This document shows, in pieces, positions 11,481 through 23,188 of a DNA stretch of 64,000 nt. Every line of letters begins with the position of its first letter. Position 1 is the first letter of the stretch. The notes under the pieces are model-generated. The model ran no database searches. It saw nothing but the letters and a program-made list of their open reading frames with translations, and had not been told where the DNA came from. The position numbers and the translations under genes are program-made. This DNA comes from Epiperipatus broadwayi (taxonomy: Eukaryota; Onychophora; Udeonychophora; Euonychophora; Peripatidae): contig JAQFVV010012982.1 in NCBI GenBank assembly GCA_028023455.1, positions 186,001 through 250,000 on the forward strand, written 5' to 3'.

Positions 11481-13424
11481 TTGTATTAAGAATTGATTTA
11501 ATATAACAGTACAGCACATGTGTAAATAGTTTACCTTCTATTTAAAAATAAAGTAATATTTTTATGGTATCATATGATAAACATAGTAGATGGAAAAAGA
11601 GACTAATGTCATGGCTCTTGGAACACTCTACCTTTCTCTCTTTTGTTCAAAGTACTTAGTCTTTTAAAAGTTTCTATTTATACTGCTTTATAGTATACAT
11701 ATAAATTGTATTTTTATAATTCTATTAAGTCATTAATGCTATCAATATTAGAGATGTAGTCTTTCTTTAAAAATGGAATGCTAAGACAAACTCAGTAGTA
11801 TTTTTATAAATCCTCATTTTTATACTGATGCATTTATTTGTTTGATCAACAGTACTTCCAAGATAAAAAATATGAAATCTCATAGAGGTTTAATATTCCA
11901 AAGACATTTGTTTTCTAGGAATTAAAAAAATATACAAAATCCATTGGTATAAGAAATATTGTCATGTGATCTTCCAGCAACAAGAGTAATATGCTATAAC
12001 TTAGATTTATAAATCTCTAGTATTGCATTGACTTATGAAGAGTATTGTCTTAATATTACTAATAAAAATACAAAAGCTAACCATGGCAGTAATTACTCAG
12101 ACATATAAAATAATAATACTTTTTATAATTTTTAATACATTCTTTGTTTTATAATTCCACTACACATAAAAGTTTATTAACAATCCATGTAATGAAATTA
12201 TTCAAATAGATAGTTAATAATTAGTTTTAATTTCCATGGTAAACTTTATTTCAAAGTAGTGCACATTTAGAAAAACAGTAAAGGAACATAAAATGCATTT
12301 ATTTCATGATTTCATACTGAATTAGATAGACATTTTATTGATAATGACGATAATGATTACAATGGACATTGGAAAATTCCTTAATAAATCTTGGATTTAT
12401 TTATATTTTTGAGAGAAATAAATCAAAAGTATTCACTAGAAATGTGATTAAAATAAGTTTTTTTATGAAAATTTTTTCTCTACTGTTGCATATGAAGATC
12501 CTTAATGTTTTAATAATGAAAAAAGTTCATATATATATATATTGTCATCTTGGTGTTTTTAACCATTATGAATTCACTGCAGGATGAATATCTCTCAAAA
12601 TTTAATCCAATTTGTCTGATATGTAGGCTCTGTTTTCCATGACACTTTGGCAAAAATTCTTATTTGTGGACTCTTTCTTTCTATCTCCTTTAAAATCTCT
12701 TAGGATCTAATTTATAACTTTAACTGTCCATTTATTATCATTTCTTTTAGAAGTAAGTTAGGCCCAATTCCAGTTCATTCTCAATTTTATAAAGAAAGCA
12801 GTCATCCCTGTTTTTTGTTCTCTTCCCATGAATATTTTTTCCTAACTTTTATTACTACTCCTAATATGCATCTCTTCATAGTTTATATATATATAGTTAC
12901 ATATACTCTATCAGTGCATGAAGAAAAAGAAATAAATTTTTTGATACAAAACAATATTTGTTAGTTTGCTGAGTCAGGTTTTTGATACAGCATATCTTTG
13001 TCAAAGCATATTTATAGTGATTAATAACTACATTAACATATCTATATGCATATAAATATACATTAATAACCACTGAATACTATAAATTAGCATATTTGCA
13101 TGTGTAATTTTGCTCTTTGGAGTTATTAGGATTAATTATGTGCCAAGCTTCTTTTATTTTGAATTTCTTATTATTACTTTTTAAGCAAATAATTTTAGCA
13201 TGAGCAGGTTTCTTAAAGTCTACAAACACTGAGCTATAAATACTGTTGTTTTATGAACATTTTATAGTGAATCAATGATAAATTTGTATGCTACATTTAG
13301 AGGTGAAACTTTTATTATGACTACAAACTGACTCTTGGCTTGTGTATTAATGACATATGTACTTTAGTAATAGCTTGTATCAAAATAAATGTTATTTAGC
13401 ACCTTTGAGATACTAATAAAGAAG
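11481..13424. other. AT-rich DNA, no recognised feature
   Basis: No supported gene. Slightly pyrimidine-rich stretches near 12600-12840 might be an old element remnant, but I could not read a domain in either strand. Confidence 0.45.
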
Positions 13425-13429
13425 TTATA

Positions 13430-13800
13430 CACATGAGATATGCAAATGGTGATTTTGTTGGTGCTCCCCCTAAGCTTATTCTTGAAATTTTAACAAATTG
13501 AAAAATTTTCCTGAAATTAATGGATAATGAAAAAGGAAATGTAATTTCTTCAATTTGTTAATCTATTAACTTTCTTGATTTGAAAATTGATAAGACAGAT
13601 TATGCTATTGATTATTTGATTATAAAATATCTTAGTGTTAGGGATTATCTGCATTCACATTTAAAAATTCTATTTTAATGTAAAATGATAGGCTTTAAAA
13701 CCTTTTTATTTAGGAATTCAAAACTTCGTAAGTTTAAGGCTGATAGAAAAAAGAATTTAGTGTGTTATAAAAGGATTTAATTAAAGTTGCTTATTCTAGG
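13430..13800 (+). pseudogene. Penelope-like RT C-terminal scrap (tentative)
   Basis: Plus-strand frames with several stops give RYANGDFVGAPPKLILEIL followed about 45 codons later by INFLDLKIDKTDYAIDYLI. The second block resembles the PLE pattern INFLD[LV].I.......Y.I[YF]RK, which lies just after the catalytic RT motif. The first block sits where the RY.DD motif belongs but reads RYANGD, so it is degenerate. Nothing complete remains up- or downstream. An alternative is another RT class; the FLDL block is the main support. Confidence 0.4.
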
Positions 13801-14945
13801 GTCAAACTTGACAAACAGATAAGAAAATTTAATATTAGACATAAATTTGATACAACATCTAAAACATAGATTGATATGCCTTACACCCCTAGTATATATA
13901 CAAATAGTATTAATTGTGCACAAGGACTTTAATATTCTTTTAGATGCCTCTTACTGCTGAATAGACATTAATAATTTCAAAGATAGAACTAAAGATGGTG
14001 ATAAACTCAATTGATATATATTCTGGATAGTTAATTTTTCAATATCAGAGAATATGTAGATTACCATGCATGGTTTTTGTTCTCTTGGGAGGGATCAGTT
14101 GTACACTCTCATTACAGCTTGTAGGTAGTCCAAGGTTAAAAGATTTAGGTAGGTGATGGCTTCTCTCTTGGCATTCTAAGACTTCAGGGAGGAAGAAAGA
14201 TTGGCATATGAACTTATCTTTACTCACACATCTTTACTCACACATATTACAACAATTCAATATGCTGGTGAGAGTAGCTTGATGCATTATATATGATTTC
14301 TTACAAAAATTAATTTTATAGTAAACTGTTTTCTTTAGAAGATGAAGGTCTAAGATGCAAGATGCATGACATATTTGCTTTTTATATCTCCTCCATGATT
14401 TTAGTCAACTGTGCACATCTTGTTGACATCTTTTAACTTTGACAAACTTAAAGTGATTTTGTTTTACAAAGTCAACTTTTTTTCTTTGGTGGTCATTTTT
14501 TATGATGGTGAAAGAATGCTGTGACTTTAGCTTTTAAGTGCTGCTAATTAATTTGCAATAAGAATTTATATCATTATCTTAGCAAAAATTAAAGTAAGTT
14601 ATTCTCTTTATCTCTTAAAAAAAAACTTAACCTACATTGTCTAAAAAAATACAATCAGATAATACTTAAAAGGAAAAAAATATTATTTTGGGGATTTGAT
14701 AATTTAAAATTCTAAATTGCCAATGCAAACGTGTACCAAAAATATAGGACAATACCTCCTTGTTCAGGGACAAGAATAAAATAGGGTGTTGAACATTTTT
14801 TTATTCTAGATAACTTTTAACTTTTCCACTCAATCATCCTAATACTCAGTTACTGTTTAGTCTTATTCAATAATGTACATCTGAGGTTTTCAGGGTTTAA
14901 ATCCATTCGGTTTATTCTACAAGGCTATCTGTTCATATAACTTGC
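13801..14945. other. Unassigned DNA between element relics
   Basis: No recognised gene. The word atctttactcacac is tandemly duplicated at about 14214-14243. A richer-GC patch at 14060-14230 on the minus strand has a 60-codon open frame without a recognisable domain. Confidence 0.4.
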
Positions 14946-14999
14946 TCTGTAAAGACTTAATGCCCTAGCATTGTATGTTCTCTTCTTTCCCCTTTCATT

Positions 15000-15960
15000 T
15001 GTGAGAGTAAATGCATTTGGACCATTCTCCCTAACTGCCTGATATGGTCATTCATACAAATTCTGGAACTTTTTACATATACTCTTCTCTGCTTGGCTAA
15101 CTGGTTTTATCCTAAACCATATCTTGTCCTTTTTTGAAACTGATGGCTTTTGAACTCTTCCTATCTGTTCTTATGTCAGCAGTGTGCCTTATCCTCAATA
15201 TTACCTTCCCCTGATCCATCTCTTCATTGAAACATTTGGGGATGACTGGTATATTGGCTTTGTACAGTTTCAGCATGGGTTGTTGGAACTGTAGTCAAAT
15301 AGGTGTGAAACCTATGAAGTTGTTCTCAGTCCAGTTGATGTAATTAACCACCTGGTGGTCATTTCACTCATTCCATATGATTCAGTGATGTGTACACTTT
15401 AAAAGACACCACAATTCTCTCACCACCCATTCACACAGGTTTGACTGATGATTATGAATAGATGACAGTATTTGCTATATTTCCATTTCCTCTACCCACT
15501 ACTTCATTCAGATGCTATGAAAGGAGTCCTATGGACAAATAAAAATAGCCCTCAGTTTACCTACTTTAGGGAAATGTTACATCTAATATATGTATGGTGC
15601 TTCTTGCATTAGTCTGCTTCATAAGGTTTGCAGAAACCCATTTAGAAAACATCATAAATTACTAATACCTATTTCATCCTTTAGAACATGGGTAGTGGCT
15701 TATAAAAATCAATAGCTACCAGGTCATTGGGTTTTTCAGGAATTATGGGATTCGATATACCCACATATTATCTGTTGGCAAGTTTAGTCTTCTGGAACAC
15801 TTCACATTCTTTTAACACATTGGCTATCTGATGCCTCATACTTGTCCAATAAAATCATGTTTTCAACAATATTTCTACTTTACAAATCCCATAATGCCCA
15901 TATAGGTAGTAGGTCAACATATTTAACTTAGCACTATCATTTTCCATGTTCTCTCTTTAA
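15000..15960 (-). pseudogene. Integrase remnant of Gypsy element B
   Basis: Minus-strand frames give GLYGHYGICKVEILLK, like the zinc-binding H..YGH.G..K; CEVFQKTKLANR, the C..CQK.K..NR half with one Cys lost; and PNDLVAIDFYKPLP, like P.DLVAID.YGPLP around the first catalytic Asp. Downstream parts are heavily interrupted and the second Asp and the Glu could not be placed. The order zinc-binding then catalytic core agrees with the element's direction. Confidence 0.65.
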
Positions 15961-15990
15961 TATCCACTAAGTACCACAACACCTCTTCTC

Positions 15991-16560
15991 TCAAGTGATA
16001 CCTTCCCCCATTTTTTTCAAAATAATTTTCCCTTGATCCATTTTCACTTTTTCTGTCTCTAGATTACCTATAATTCTTTGGTGTCTAGGGTCTTGTTTTT
16101 GTTTGTCATCTAAATGTCTAAATTCATTTTCAATGGATCTATCTCTTTCCATGCCTACCACAGCCAGACTTATGTCTTCCATCTGCAAATGGCTAGAGAT
16201 CACAGAATCCAAATTGTGATTTAAAGCATATGCTATCATGTTTTCTGTTCCCTTACAATATTGTATAGAATAGTTCTTCTTGAAGAAAAAGTCTTCAACA
16301 AATTAACATACTATTGGTCAGATTACTGTGGTTAAGGAATTTCAGACTTTTGTGATCAATTTTGACTATCACCCCCAACTCTATCAGAAATTGCATAAAT
16401 TTCTCTGGAATGTCCATATCACTATCAATGCCTCCTTCTCTGTTACAGAGTAATTGATCTCTAGCCCCCTTAATGCCTTGTTTACCATCTTCCTGTGTTT
16501 GCATCAGTACTGCCCCCAAACCTTTATCCACTGCTGTCCACTTGTGTTATAAAAGGGTTT
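15991..16560 (-). pseudogene. RNase H and linker remnant of Gypsy element B
   Basis: Two minus-strand frames cover this part. One has KGLGAVLMQTQEDGKQGI and VIVKIDHKSLKFLNHSNL, matching the RNase H pattern GLGAVL.Q......I and F.V.TDHK.L..L. The next begins MIAYALNHNLD, corresponding to the post-RNase H linker N.VADALSR. The expected Asp before GLG and the conserved Glu are altered or missing, so the copy is inactive. Confidence 0.7.
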
Positions 16561-16952
16561 TTTAAAGTTTGGATAGACCAATATCACTTGGCTCAAAAAT
16601 TATTCTTTGATGCCTTTGAATGTGTCTTCATGTTTGTCCAACTATTCCCATGGAATATTTTTTTTTAATAGCTGCAGCAAAGACTCCATATCAGTTGAAA
16701 AGTTCTGGTAAAATTTGCTATAAAAATTACACATCCCTAGGAATGATCTAACTCTCTTATTTATCTAGGAGTTGGGAATTCCCTAATGGCTAATTTTATT
16801 GGGAGGGAACTTAATTCTTTTCTGCTGATCAAATGTCCTAAAAAACTTACTTCTGCCACAGCTATACAATTTTTTTCTAAATTAATTCAAATGTCTTTGT
16901 CTTTACATTCCTGTAAAACATTTGGAGATGTCTTAAATGTTTTTTTGGATTT

Positions 16953-17240
16953 TTATGCAATGATGACATTGTCCATATAAAAAATAACTAAACTCTTTAT
17001 TTTCAAAGATAGTACCCTATCCAAACACTTCAACAAACTCGTCCCACTATTCATTAAACCAAATGGCATTCTATTAAACTGGTAAGATATGCCATTATAT
17101 CTGAAGCCCATATAATTGTGATCTGCAGGGTGTAGTTTGATCTGCCAATAATTAGTAGTCAGGCCTAACATAGAAAACCATTTCTTTTATCATATAACCT
17201 ATTCAATAATTTGTTTATAGGTGAAAAGGACATTCTGATC
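16953..17240 (-). pseudogene. RT core remnant of Gypsy element B
   Basis: The minus-strand frame shows MLGLTTNYWQIKLHPADHN, then YQFNRMPFGLMNSG, then VIFYMDNVIIA. These are the Gypsy RT blocks D[LM]..GYWQI.L...D, Y.F..MPFGL.N.P..F and Y[VML]DD[IV]...S. The catalytic box at 16979-16968 is YMDN, with the second Asp changed to Asn, as also in element A. The frame ends just after this box. Confidence 0.85.
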
Positions 17241-18020
17241 AGGCTAAGTAATTCTATTTAACCATTTAGCATCTAAGCATTGTCTTACTGACCCATCTTT
17301 TTTAAACTATTACTAATGCATAGTTATTTGGTGATAATCCCTTCATTATAACCCCCATTCTTCCATTTTTGACAACCATGCTCCATATCTCTGCTTGTGA
17401 CCTCTCTGTCTTATGTTTATACTACATATTTCTCTCAGCAATGTTTTTTCCTTTGATCTAAATTTGATTACTTTTTTCTTCACATGTGATATTGTCTTTT
17501 TTATAGTTGATCAGACACCTTATTTTGTGCATGAAGTCTGATCTTAATATATCAGCAAAACATGTTGAATATTTCTCTTTTTTATCCTTATTTATACCCA
17601 CACCTCTTTCATCTCTAGTTGGGTCTTTTTTATTGGCCAATGTTTTCTTCATTGGCAGAGTTCAAACATCAGGAACTTATTGCATCCATATACAGTCTCA
17701 AACAAGATTGATATTTGACTATTTGAGTCAGTGCATCCACTTCCATGTCATTATTTTCATATTGTAATTTTGGGTATTTGGGGGATGTAAAATTTATCAT
17801 TTCTATATCCCATTCAAAAATCAGATTGTCTACTCTTTTTATTTCTATTGCCATGGCCTTTTTTTGCTATTTAATTCCATACACTTCTATTTCTATCTCA
17901 TATATCTTGCTTAGTTTTCATTTTATTTTTTTATTTTTATTTCACCAACACATCTGCCAATATTCTTCCCCTGTTGTCATTTTCCCTTCTGAGCTACTTT
18001 ATTTCCCACCATGATTACCC

Positions 18021-19457
18021 ATAATATGCAACATTGCCCGTGAGTTGGAGGCACTGAATTTTGTGAACAATTTGATGTTCTGATCCCATTATTAACATTT
18101 CACTAATTGTGCTTTTTAGGGATGTGCATTATGCACACCTTCCACATATGAAGTTTATACATTTTATTTGCTGTCAATGAAATTATAGCTTATGAACAGC
18201 CCTACTGTAATGATTACAGGGATATACACACATCACTTCCCATCACTTCTTCACAACACCATGTGATGTGATATGATGATGATGAGGATGACACTATTTC
18301 TACAATATGTTTTTATGCTTGTCCGATTCTGCATAAATCTGTCTTCAGGAGCATGTATTAATTTTAATGGCCTTCAAATGTACGTGTGACGTATAAAAAT
18401 TTTCTAGAATGTAAATTAATTAGAGAAATTTATTCATTCATCTTTTATACTATATTCACATTAATTTCATAGTAAACATTATTTACAACATCAATATATA
18501 TGCTTGAATGTACAAACAACTCCGTTAATTTAGTGTAGTAGTCATTTATAAGCGTCAGAAGTGGCCGGTTGTGTTTGAAGCTTATAAGTCAAACGTTCAT
18601 CAATCCCCATTAAGCTAAACCACAAAGAGCATTTCAAACAATTATATGTTTATAAGGAATTTATGTTCATAATAAAGCAAAATTGTCTTGTTATTTCAAA
18701 AATGAAATAGTGTTGAAATATAATTGAATTTAAATAACTATTTTAAAACTATATTATATTTAAAAGTTTATTTTTATTTAATAAAATACAACCCTTTTTT
18801 AAAAAATAAAATGAATCAATCAATATTAATACAAGAAAGTTTTTATGTTTAATATTAAAGAAAAAAAAACATAATGTAAGTTTTTCAATATAATTCATTG
18901 TGAATGTTTTTATAATTTCAGCATATTTGATGAAAATTTAACATTTGCATATATTATGTGAAGTCGCAACTTATTCAAAGAGAATGATTGTTTTTTATAT
19001 AGCAACAACATGTTGAAAAAGAAAAGATTATTTATAATTTGAGAAATCATAATTATTTTCTTTAGCTTTCTTTCATGTTTTATAATTCATAAGTATAAAT
19101 AGTCTAATTATAAAAGATATTAAATATGAACTCGTAATAAATAAAAAAGAATATCAACATCCAAAGTTCAGAATATCTATTAAAAAATTCATTAGTGATT
19201 CGCTGAAATGAAGTTGTTTACTTAAGATAGAAGTATAAAAAAATGATTCGAATATTTTCTATTATTATGTTTTCAAAGATAAAGCTTTTTGTTTTCATGT
19301 TTGAAATCAATGAGTTATATAATTGACTGATGCAAATTGAGCTTAGTAATAGAAATATATTCATCTTCATTTTAAATTGTTTAGTGAGGCTTTTGAATAA
19401 ATATTTTTAAAAAATAATATAATTATTTTAGTTGTTAAATACAGCACATCTGTTATA
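18021..19457. other. AT-rich DNA with a small CATCA/TGATGA simple-repeat patch
   Basis: No gene recognised. At 18233-18292 catcac-type words and a gatgatgatgag run sit together, reminiscent of the TGA-rich tails of RTE-like LINEs, but no LINE coding sequence adjoins. The rest is AT-rich. Confidence 0.4.
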
Positions 19458-19470
19458 AAGAATATATATA

Positions 19471-19580
19471 TATGTCTTGCATTGGTGGTCGAGAGGTCAG
19501 CGTGACTACCTTACACTTGCAAGCAGTTGCCCGGGTTGCGGGTTCGCGTCCCGGCCGATGCTATGACACTTTAAAAAAAA
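19471..19580 (+). mobile_element. tRNA-Gly-like SINE, subfamily B, best copy
   Basis: The insert is flanked by a perfect 13-bp target-site duplication AAGAATATATATA (19458-19470 and 19581-19593) and ends in ten A residues, so it is a retroposed SINE. The body has acceptor strands GCATTGG and CCGATGC (6 pairs and a T-G wobble), a D-arm-like GGTCGAGAGGTCAGC, a hairpin with an unusually large anticodon loop, an extended variable region GTTGCCCGGGTT, and a T-arm GGGTTCGCGTCCC. Position 58 in the T-loop is C instead of A. The B-box reads GGTTCGCGTCC. The 3' end GCTATGACAC is shared with the copies at 9222, 19980 and 35800. The partner LINE supplying retroposition is unknown. Confidence 0.85.
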
Positions 19581-19593
19581 AAGAATATATATA

Positions 19594-19965
19594 CTAAAAA
19601 TAAAGGTTTTTTTTTTTTTTAGAAATCCATTAGGAATTCTGATATAGTTTATTTTCCATTGACTTTAACATCTACATTATTTTCTATAACATTTCTATAT
19701 ATCAACGAGGCTTTTTTTATTTATTGATAAATAATTGGATGGTTTATTGTTCAAGTAGTTAATAAGAAGTTTAAGCACTTAAAGTGACCCAGCTGGACCA
19801 TTTTGGCCTCTAGGGTTCTCCAGTTTATCACTGTACTAATCCATATGGTCATTCATTAAAAAAAATATATATTTATTTACAAAAAACACAAATTATAAGT
19901 TCGGTGTCCATATTTCCACAGGGCCAACTGGAACACATGTCCAGAAAAAAAAACTCCATTGGAGA
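19594..19965. other. AT-rich spacer between two SINE copies
   Basis: Nothing recognised, apart from a somewhat GC-richer patch at 19785-19850 without coding signal. Confidence 0.4.
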
Positions 19966-19979
19966 TTACTGTATATTTC

Positions 19980-20086
19980 CTCATGTGTCATAGCATCAGC
20001 TAGGAAGTGAACCTGCCAACCCTGCCAACCTGGGACAACTGCTTGAAAAGCAGCTGTCACTGATCTCTTGACCACCAATGCTTGCC
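19980..20086 (-). mobile_element. tRNA-Gly-like SINE, intermediate copy
   Basis: Flanked by a perfect 14-bp target-site duplication TTACTGTATATTTC (19966-19979 and 20087-20100). On the minus strand the body starts GCATTGGTGGTCAAGAG and ends TGATGCTATGACACATGAGGAAA. Its anticodon hairpin CTGCTTTTCAAGCAG has a normal 7-base loop like subfamily A, while its 3' tail is that of subfamily B. Thus it links the two subfamilies. The variable region carries a short tandem duplication (GGTTGGCAG twice). The T-loop again has C at position 58. Confidence 0.85.
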
Positions 20087-20100
20087 TTACTGTATATTTC

Positions 20101-20895
20101 AATACAAAACAATTAAAAAATTACCAAAAATATCACATTTACATTACTAACAATATACTCATTTTTAAATCTAAACAAAAGCAAAAGATAATTGTATACA
20201 TATATTATCTATCAAAACAAAATCACAAACTTATTACTAATGTACAAAAATAATGGTGAATTACTTCCATTTTGGGAAAATTACTGATTAACCAATAAAA
20301 ACATTATTTATAAAATATTAAATGAATTAATATTAATGTAAATTAAATGTAAAAATTAAAGATCATCTTAAAATTAAAAATAAAAATGAATTAAGAAAAC
20401 TGGGACAATTAATTATTCCAAAAGACTATGTCGGAACATCTTGACAAGAGAGATAAAACCAGGACAAATCTTACAAAACCAAAACATAAGGACACTAATT
20501 ATAAGAAGTTAGTCCCATGAGGTGGCTAGTCAATATATTCAAAAACATTGCAAATAGAATCAATAATAAAAAAAATTAAAGTAAGCAAAAAATATATAAA
20601 ATGCAAAGAAAATGAAAAATGAAGAAGCGATAGAAATGAAACTAGCATTATGAATTTCACAACTGGTAAAATACTAGAATGACAGATTGAAGTAGATTTT
20701 TTTTTTAAGTCTCAGTAAACTATTCTGTGAAATAGCATTTTTGTTTTAAATGCTTGATTTAAAAAAAACATTATTGGTATTTAATATAGCTTTTGATAAT
20801 TAATGAGTAAAAAATTCCCTTGGTTCTATAATGTATTTTTAATGAATTTTCATTTTTACCTAATAGGTGGCAGCCAAGTCATAATTAATTCATTA
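20101..20895. other. AT-rich DNA, no recognised feature
   Basis: No gene or structured repeat recognised before the LINE remnant beginning near 20900. Confidence 0.5.
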
Positions 20896-20899
20896 CAAG

Positions 20900-21626
20900 T
20901 AAAGGGCAGGAAACAAGATGGGTGAGAAAGGTAATGCGGTATGCAGAAGATTTGGATAAAGAAGTTATGTCAGTATACTTGTACAAAAGATGGGATGATT
21001 GTGTTAGGAGGATTGTTGAGTGTTATAGTGGGAAGGAGTAGGATAGAAGAATAGATGCACTAATAAAGAATAGGGTGTTGGAGAGATGGAGAACTAGTAT
21101 GGAGAGTAAAATGAGTTTAAATATACATAGAAGTAAACGGAACATTGGATGTGAGTTAATTTATGATAATAGTAAGGAAAGTAGTTTACTGTTTAAGGTT
21201 TGAACGGGATCTTTAGCAACAAGGGAATATACACGTAAATGGAAAAATATGGGTGATTTAGTCTGCAAGTTGTGTAAGGAAGGGCATAGAAAATATTAGG
21301 CATTTGTTACTTCAATGTAAATGTTTGGAAGCAGAAAGGGTACAAATAATGAAGTTATGGAAGGTTAAATATGAACAAAGTGATTATACAGAAAGTGAGT
21401 TATTGGTTTTTATGCTAGGTTTGGGGAAAAATAAGGAGGATTTAGATATGAAGGTCATGGAGTTGACAAAGATTATGTTGTGGAAATGGAATGGAGCAGA
21501 TTTAGGGAAAAATTAGGGTGGACAATGGAAAAGGAAGGTAAAGTGGCTAACAGGTTTCTCTGGGCATACTTGCTGAGAGATTCCTGACTCCGTTTAAGGA
21601 GAAGTCACAGTACATCACATCACATT
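20900..21626 (+). pseudogene. LINE 3' coding end with zinc-knuckle-like motif and CATCA tail
   Basis: Plus-strand frames, broken by a few stops and one frameshift near 21290, give RYAEDLDKEV, VLERWRT, LLFKV.TGSLATREYTRKW, DLVCKLCKEG and RHLLLQCKCLEAERV. The C..C...[E]...H.L..C block preceded by a TG.L..R pattern is the C-terminal zinc-knuckle region of non-LTR retrotransposon ORF2 (R1/CR1-type layouts). The RT domain itself is absent, so this is a 5'-truncated copy. The end near 21605-21626 is a short tandem catcacatcacat tail, typical of LINEs that end in simple repeats rather than poly-A. Confidence 0.7.
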
Positions 21627-22892
21627 GGAAAAATTATTTTCTATTTTTCGATTCCACTACAGATATTTTAAAAGACAACATTAGAACATCTAAGTTTAAA
21701 TTATTCCCTTATCATCTTCAGCTGCATTATCATAGTAATATTGCAGCAATTATTATTTTCAAAATTTAAATTTAATTATTTTGCATAAAATATTTGAATT
21801 TCTTTGAATAGTCTTTAGACACAGATGTGTAATGAATGATGTACAGAATACTGTATAGTTTCAAATAGAAACTCAAATCTTATTTTAAAAATAACTTGAT
21901 TATTTACATCATCTAATCCTCTCTTTAAAGTTAAGAAATAATAGAACTTGAAAAGGAATAATTAAAAATTATTCAGTACATAAATGATCCTGACTTCAAT
22001 CAATTAGATGTTTATCAAAATGATTTATGGTAAATTAAATTTTTATTTTAACAAAAATGTAGGATGTATGTTAAGAAAAAATTCACTCTTCTTTGATTCT
22101 GACTGATGATTAATTTCTAATTTGATCTGCCATTTCCCTAATCTTGAATTTCTAATTATATTTACTCTTTGTACTGATTATTTTTTGTCCTTTTTAAAAT
22201 ATTGCATGCCATTGAAAGTAGCCATTTTGTCAAACTTTATTATATTAATTACCTCAAATTGCCAAACAAATTATAGTTAGTGAATTTCATGCAATCAGTT
22301 TTTTTCATACTCATATACTGATTTTTATAATACTATAAAACATATATTTGCAAATTTGTATACTATAAAAGACATATTACAATATTTTTGGAAAATAAAT
22401 ATTTATAAAATTAAAAATTGACATAAAACATTAAATCATAAATATTACACTAACTTTAAACAAAAGATAAAATATCTCTAGCAAGTAAAAAAATGCAATG
22501 GTTAACATAGTTAATTAATATATAAGCATAAATTACAATATATATATTTATATGTATGCATACATCAAAGTATTGATGAAAATTTATGCATAAAAATAAT
22601 ATTTGAAATCCATTGTTTTTTATAATAAGGATAGCAGTCAATTAAAAAATTCCTTCATCAATTATGATTTACAGTTGTTAAAAAGCTACATACTTTTTCA
22701 TCAAAAATAAATTTGTAATTCAATTTATACTGTATACTGTATATGTAAAATATATAATTGTTAATTAGAGAAGATATTAATTAGTATTAAAGTTTATCGG
22801 CTTAACGTTTTCGAGGATCCATGCCTCATATTCATAGCCTTTATAAAATGTATAATAAAATATGCAAATACAAATATTCAAATAAGCTAGTA
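21627..22892. other. AT-rich DNA, no recognised feature
   Basis: No gene recognised on either strand. Confidence 0.5.
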
Positions 22893-23166
22893 TTACGTAG
22901 CCCATTTCTTCGAGATCTCGAAGCAAGTATCCTTTCTATTAATGGCATGGATGTTTCCATTGATGTAAAATGCCTCCTTTATTTTTCTTTTGTGATCATT
23001 TAATTCTGAGCACAATATTATGGGATTGGTGGGTGTGAAGTTGTGTCCAGATTGTTTAGCATGCTCCAAGAATACAGAGGACGTGTTTCTGTTTTTCTGA
23101 GCTCTGTTAAATGTGTAAATATGTTGACCCAGTCTAGTATTGATTGTAGCTTTCATTTCACCATAA
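22893..23166 (-). pseudogene. Penelope-like GIY-YIG endonuclease scrap, truncated at telomeric repeats
   Basis: The minus-strand frame reads YGEMKATINTRLGQH, then SSVFLEHAKQSGHNF, then KRKIKEAFYI and AINRKDTCFEISKKW. This follows the PLE endonuclease pattern Y.GET...L..R..[EQ]H, S.[VI]..H....GH, R.I.EA..I and [IL]NR......S..W. The GIY-YIG start and everything upstream are missing; the plus-strand neighbour at 23167 is TTAGGG repeat. The downstream part resembles that of the copy at 48380-48790 (KIKEACFI, AINRRDICF), so both belong to one PLE family. The endonuclease would nick target DNA; this fragment cannot. Confidence 0.7.
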
Positions 23167-23188
23167 GGTTAGGGTTAGGGTTAGGGTT
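23167..23188 (+). repeat. Interstitial telomeric repeat, about 3.5 units of TTAGGG
   Basis: Perfect GGTTAGGG-type tandem of 22 bases. TTAGGG is the telomere repeat of vertebrates, many lophotrochozoans, cnidarians and others, but not the usual insect TTAGG. It lies immediately next to the truncated end of a Penelope-like fragment. It may be a healed break, a trapped telomere piece, or chance. Confidence 0.85.

Larger units (their letters stand above)
14946..18020 (-). mobile_element. Gypsy-type LTR retrotransposon B, decayed pol
   Basis: Minus-strand remnants run, from high to low coordinate, from a protease/gag-side region (about 17860-17400) through RT (17240-16953), RNase H (16560-16295) and linker (16239-15991) to integrase (about 15900-15050). 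Domain order and motif wording match element A, but the sequence differs enough to be a separate insertion or subfamily. All frames are broken. I found no long direct repeats on the two sides, so the LTRs are missing, too diverged, or beyond my reading. Confidence 0.75.
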
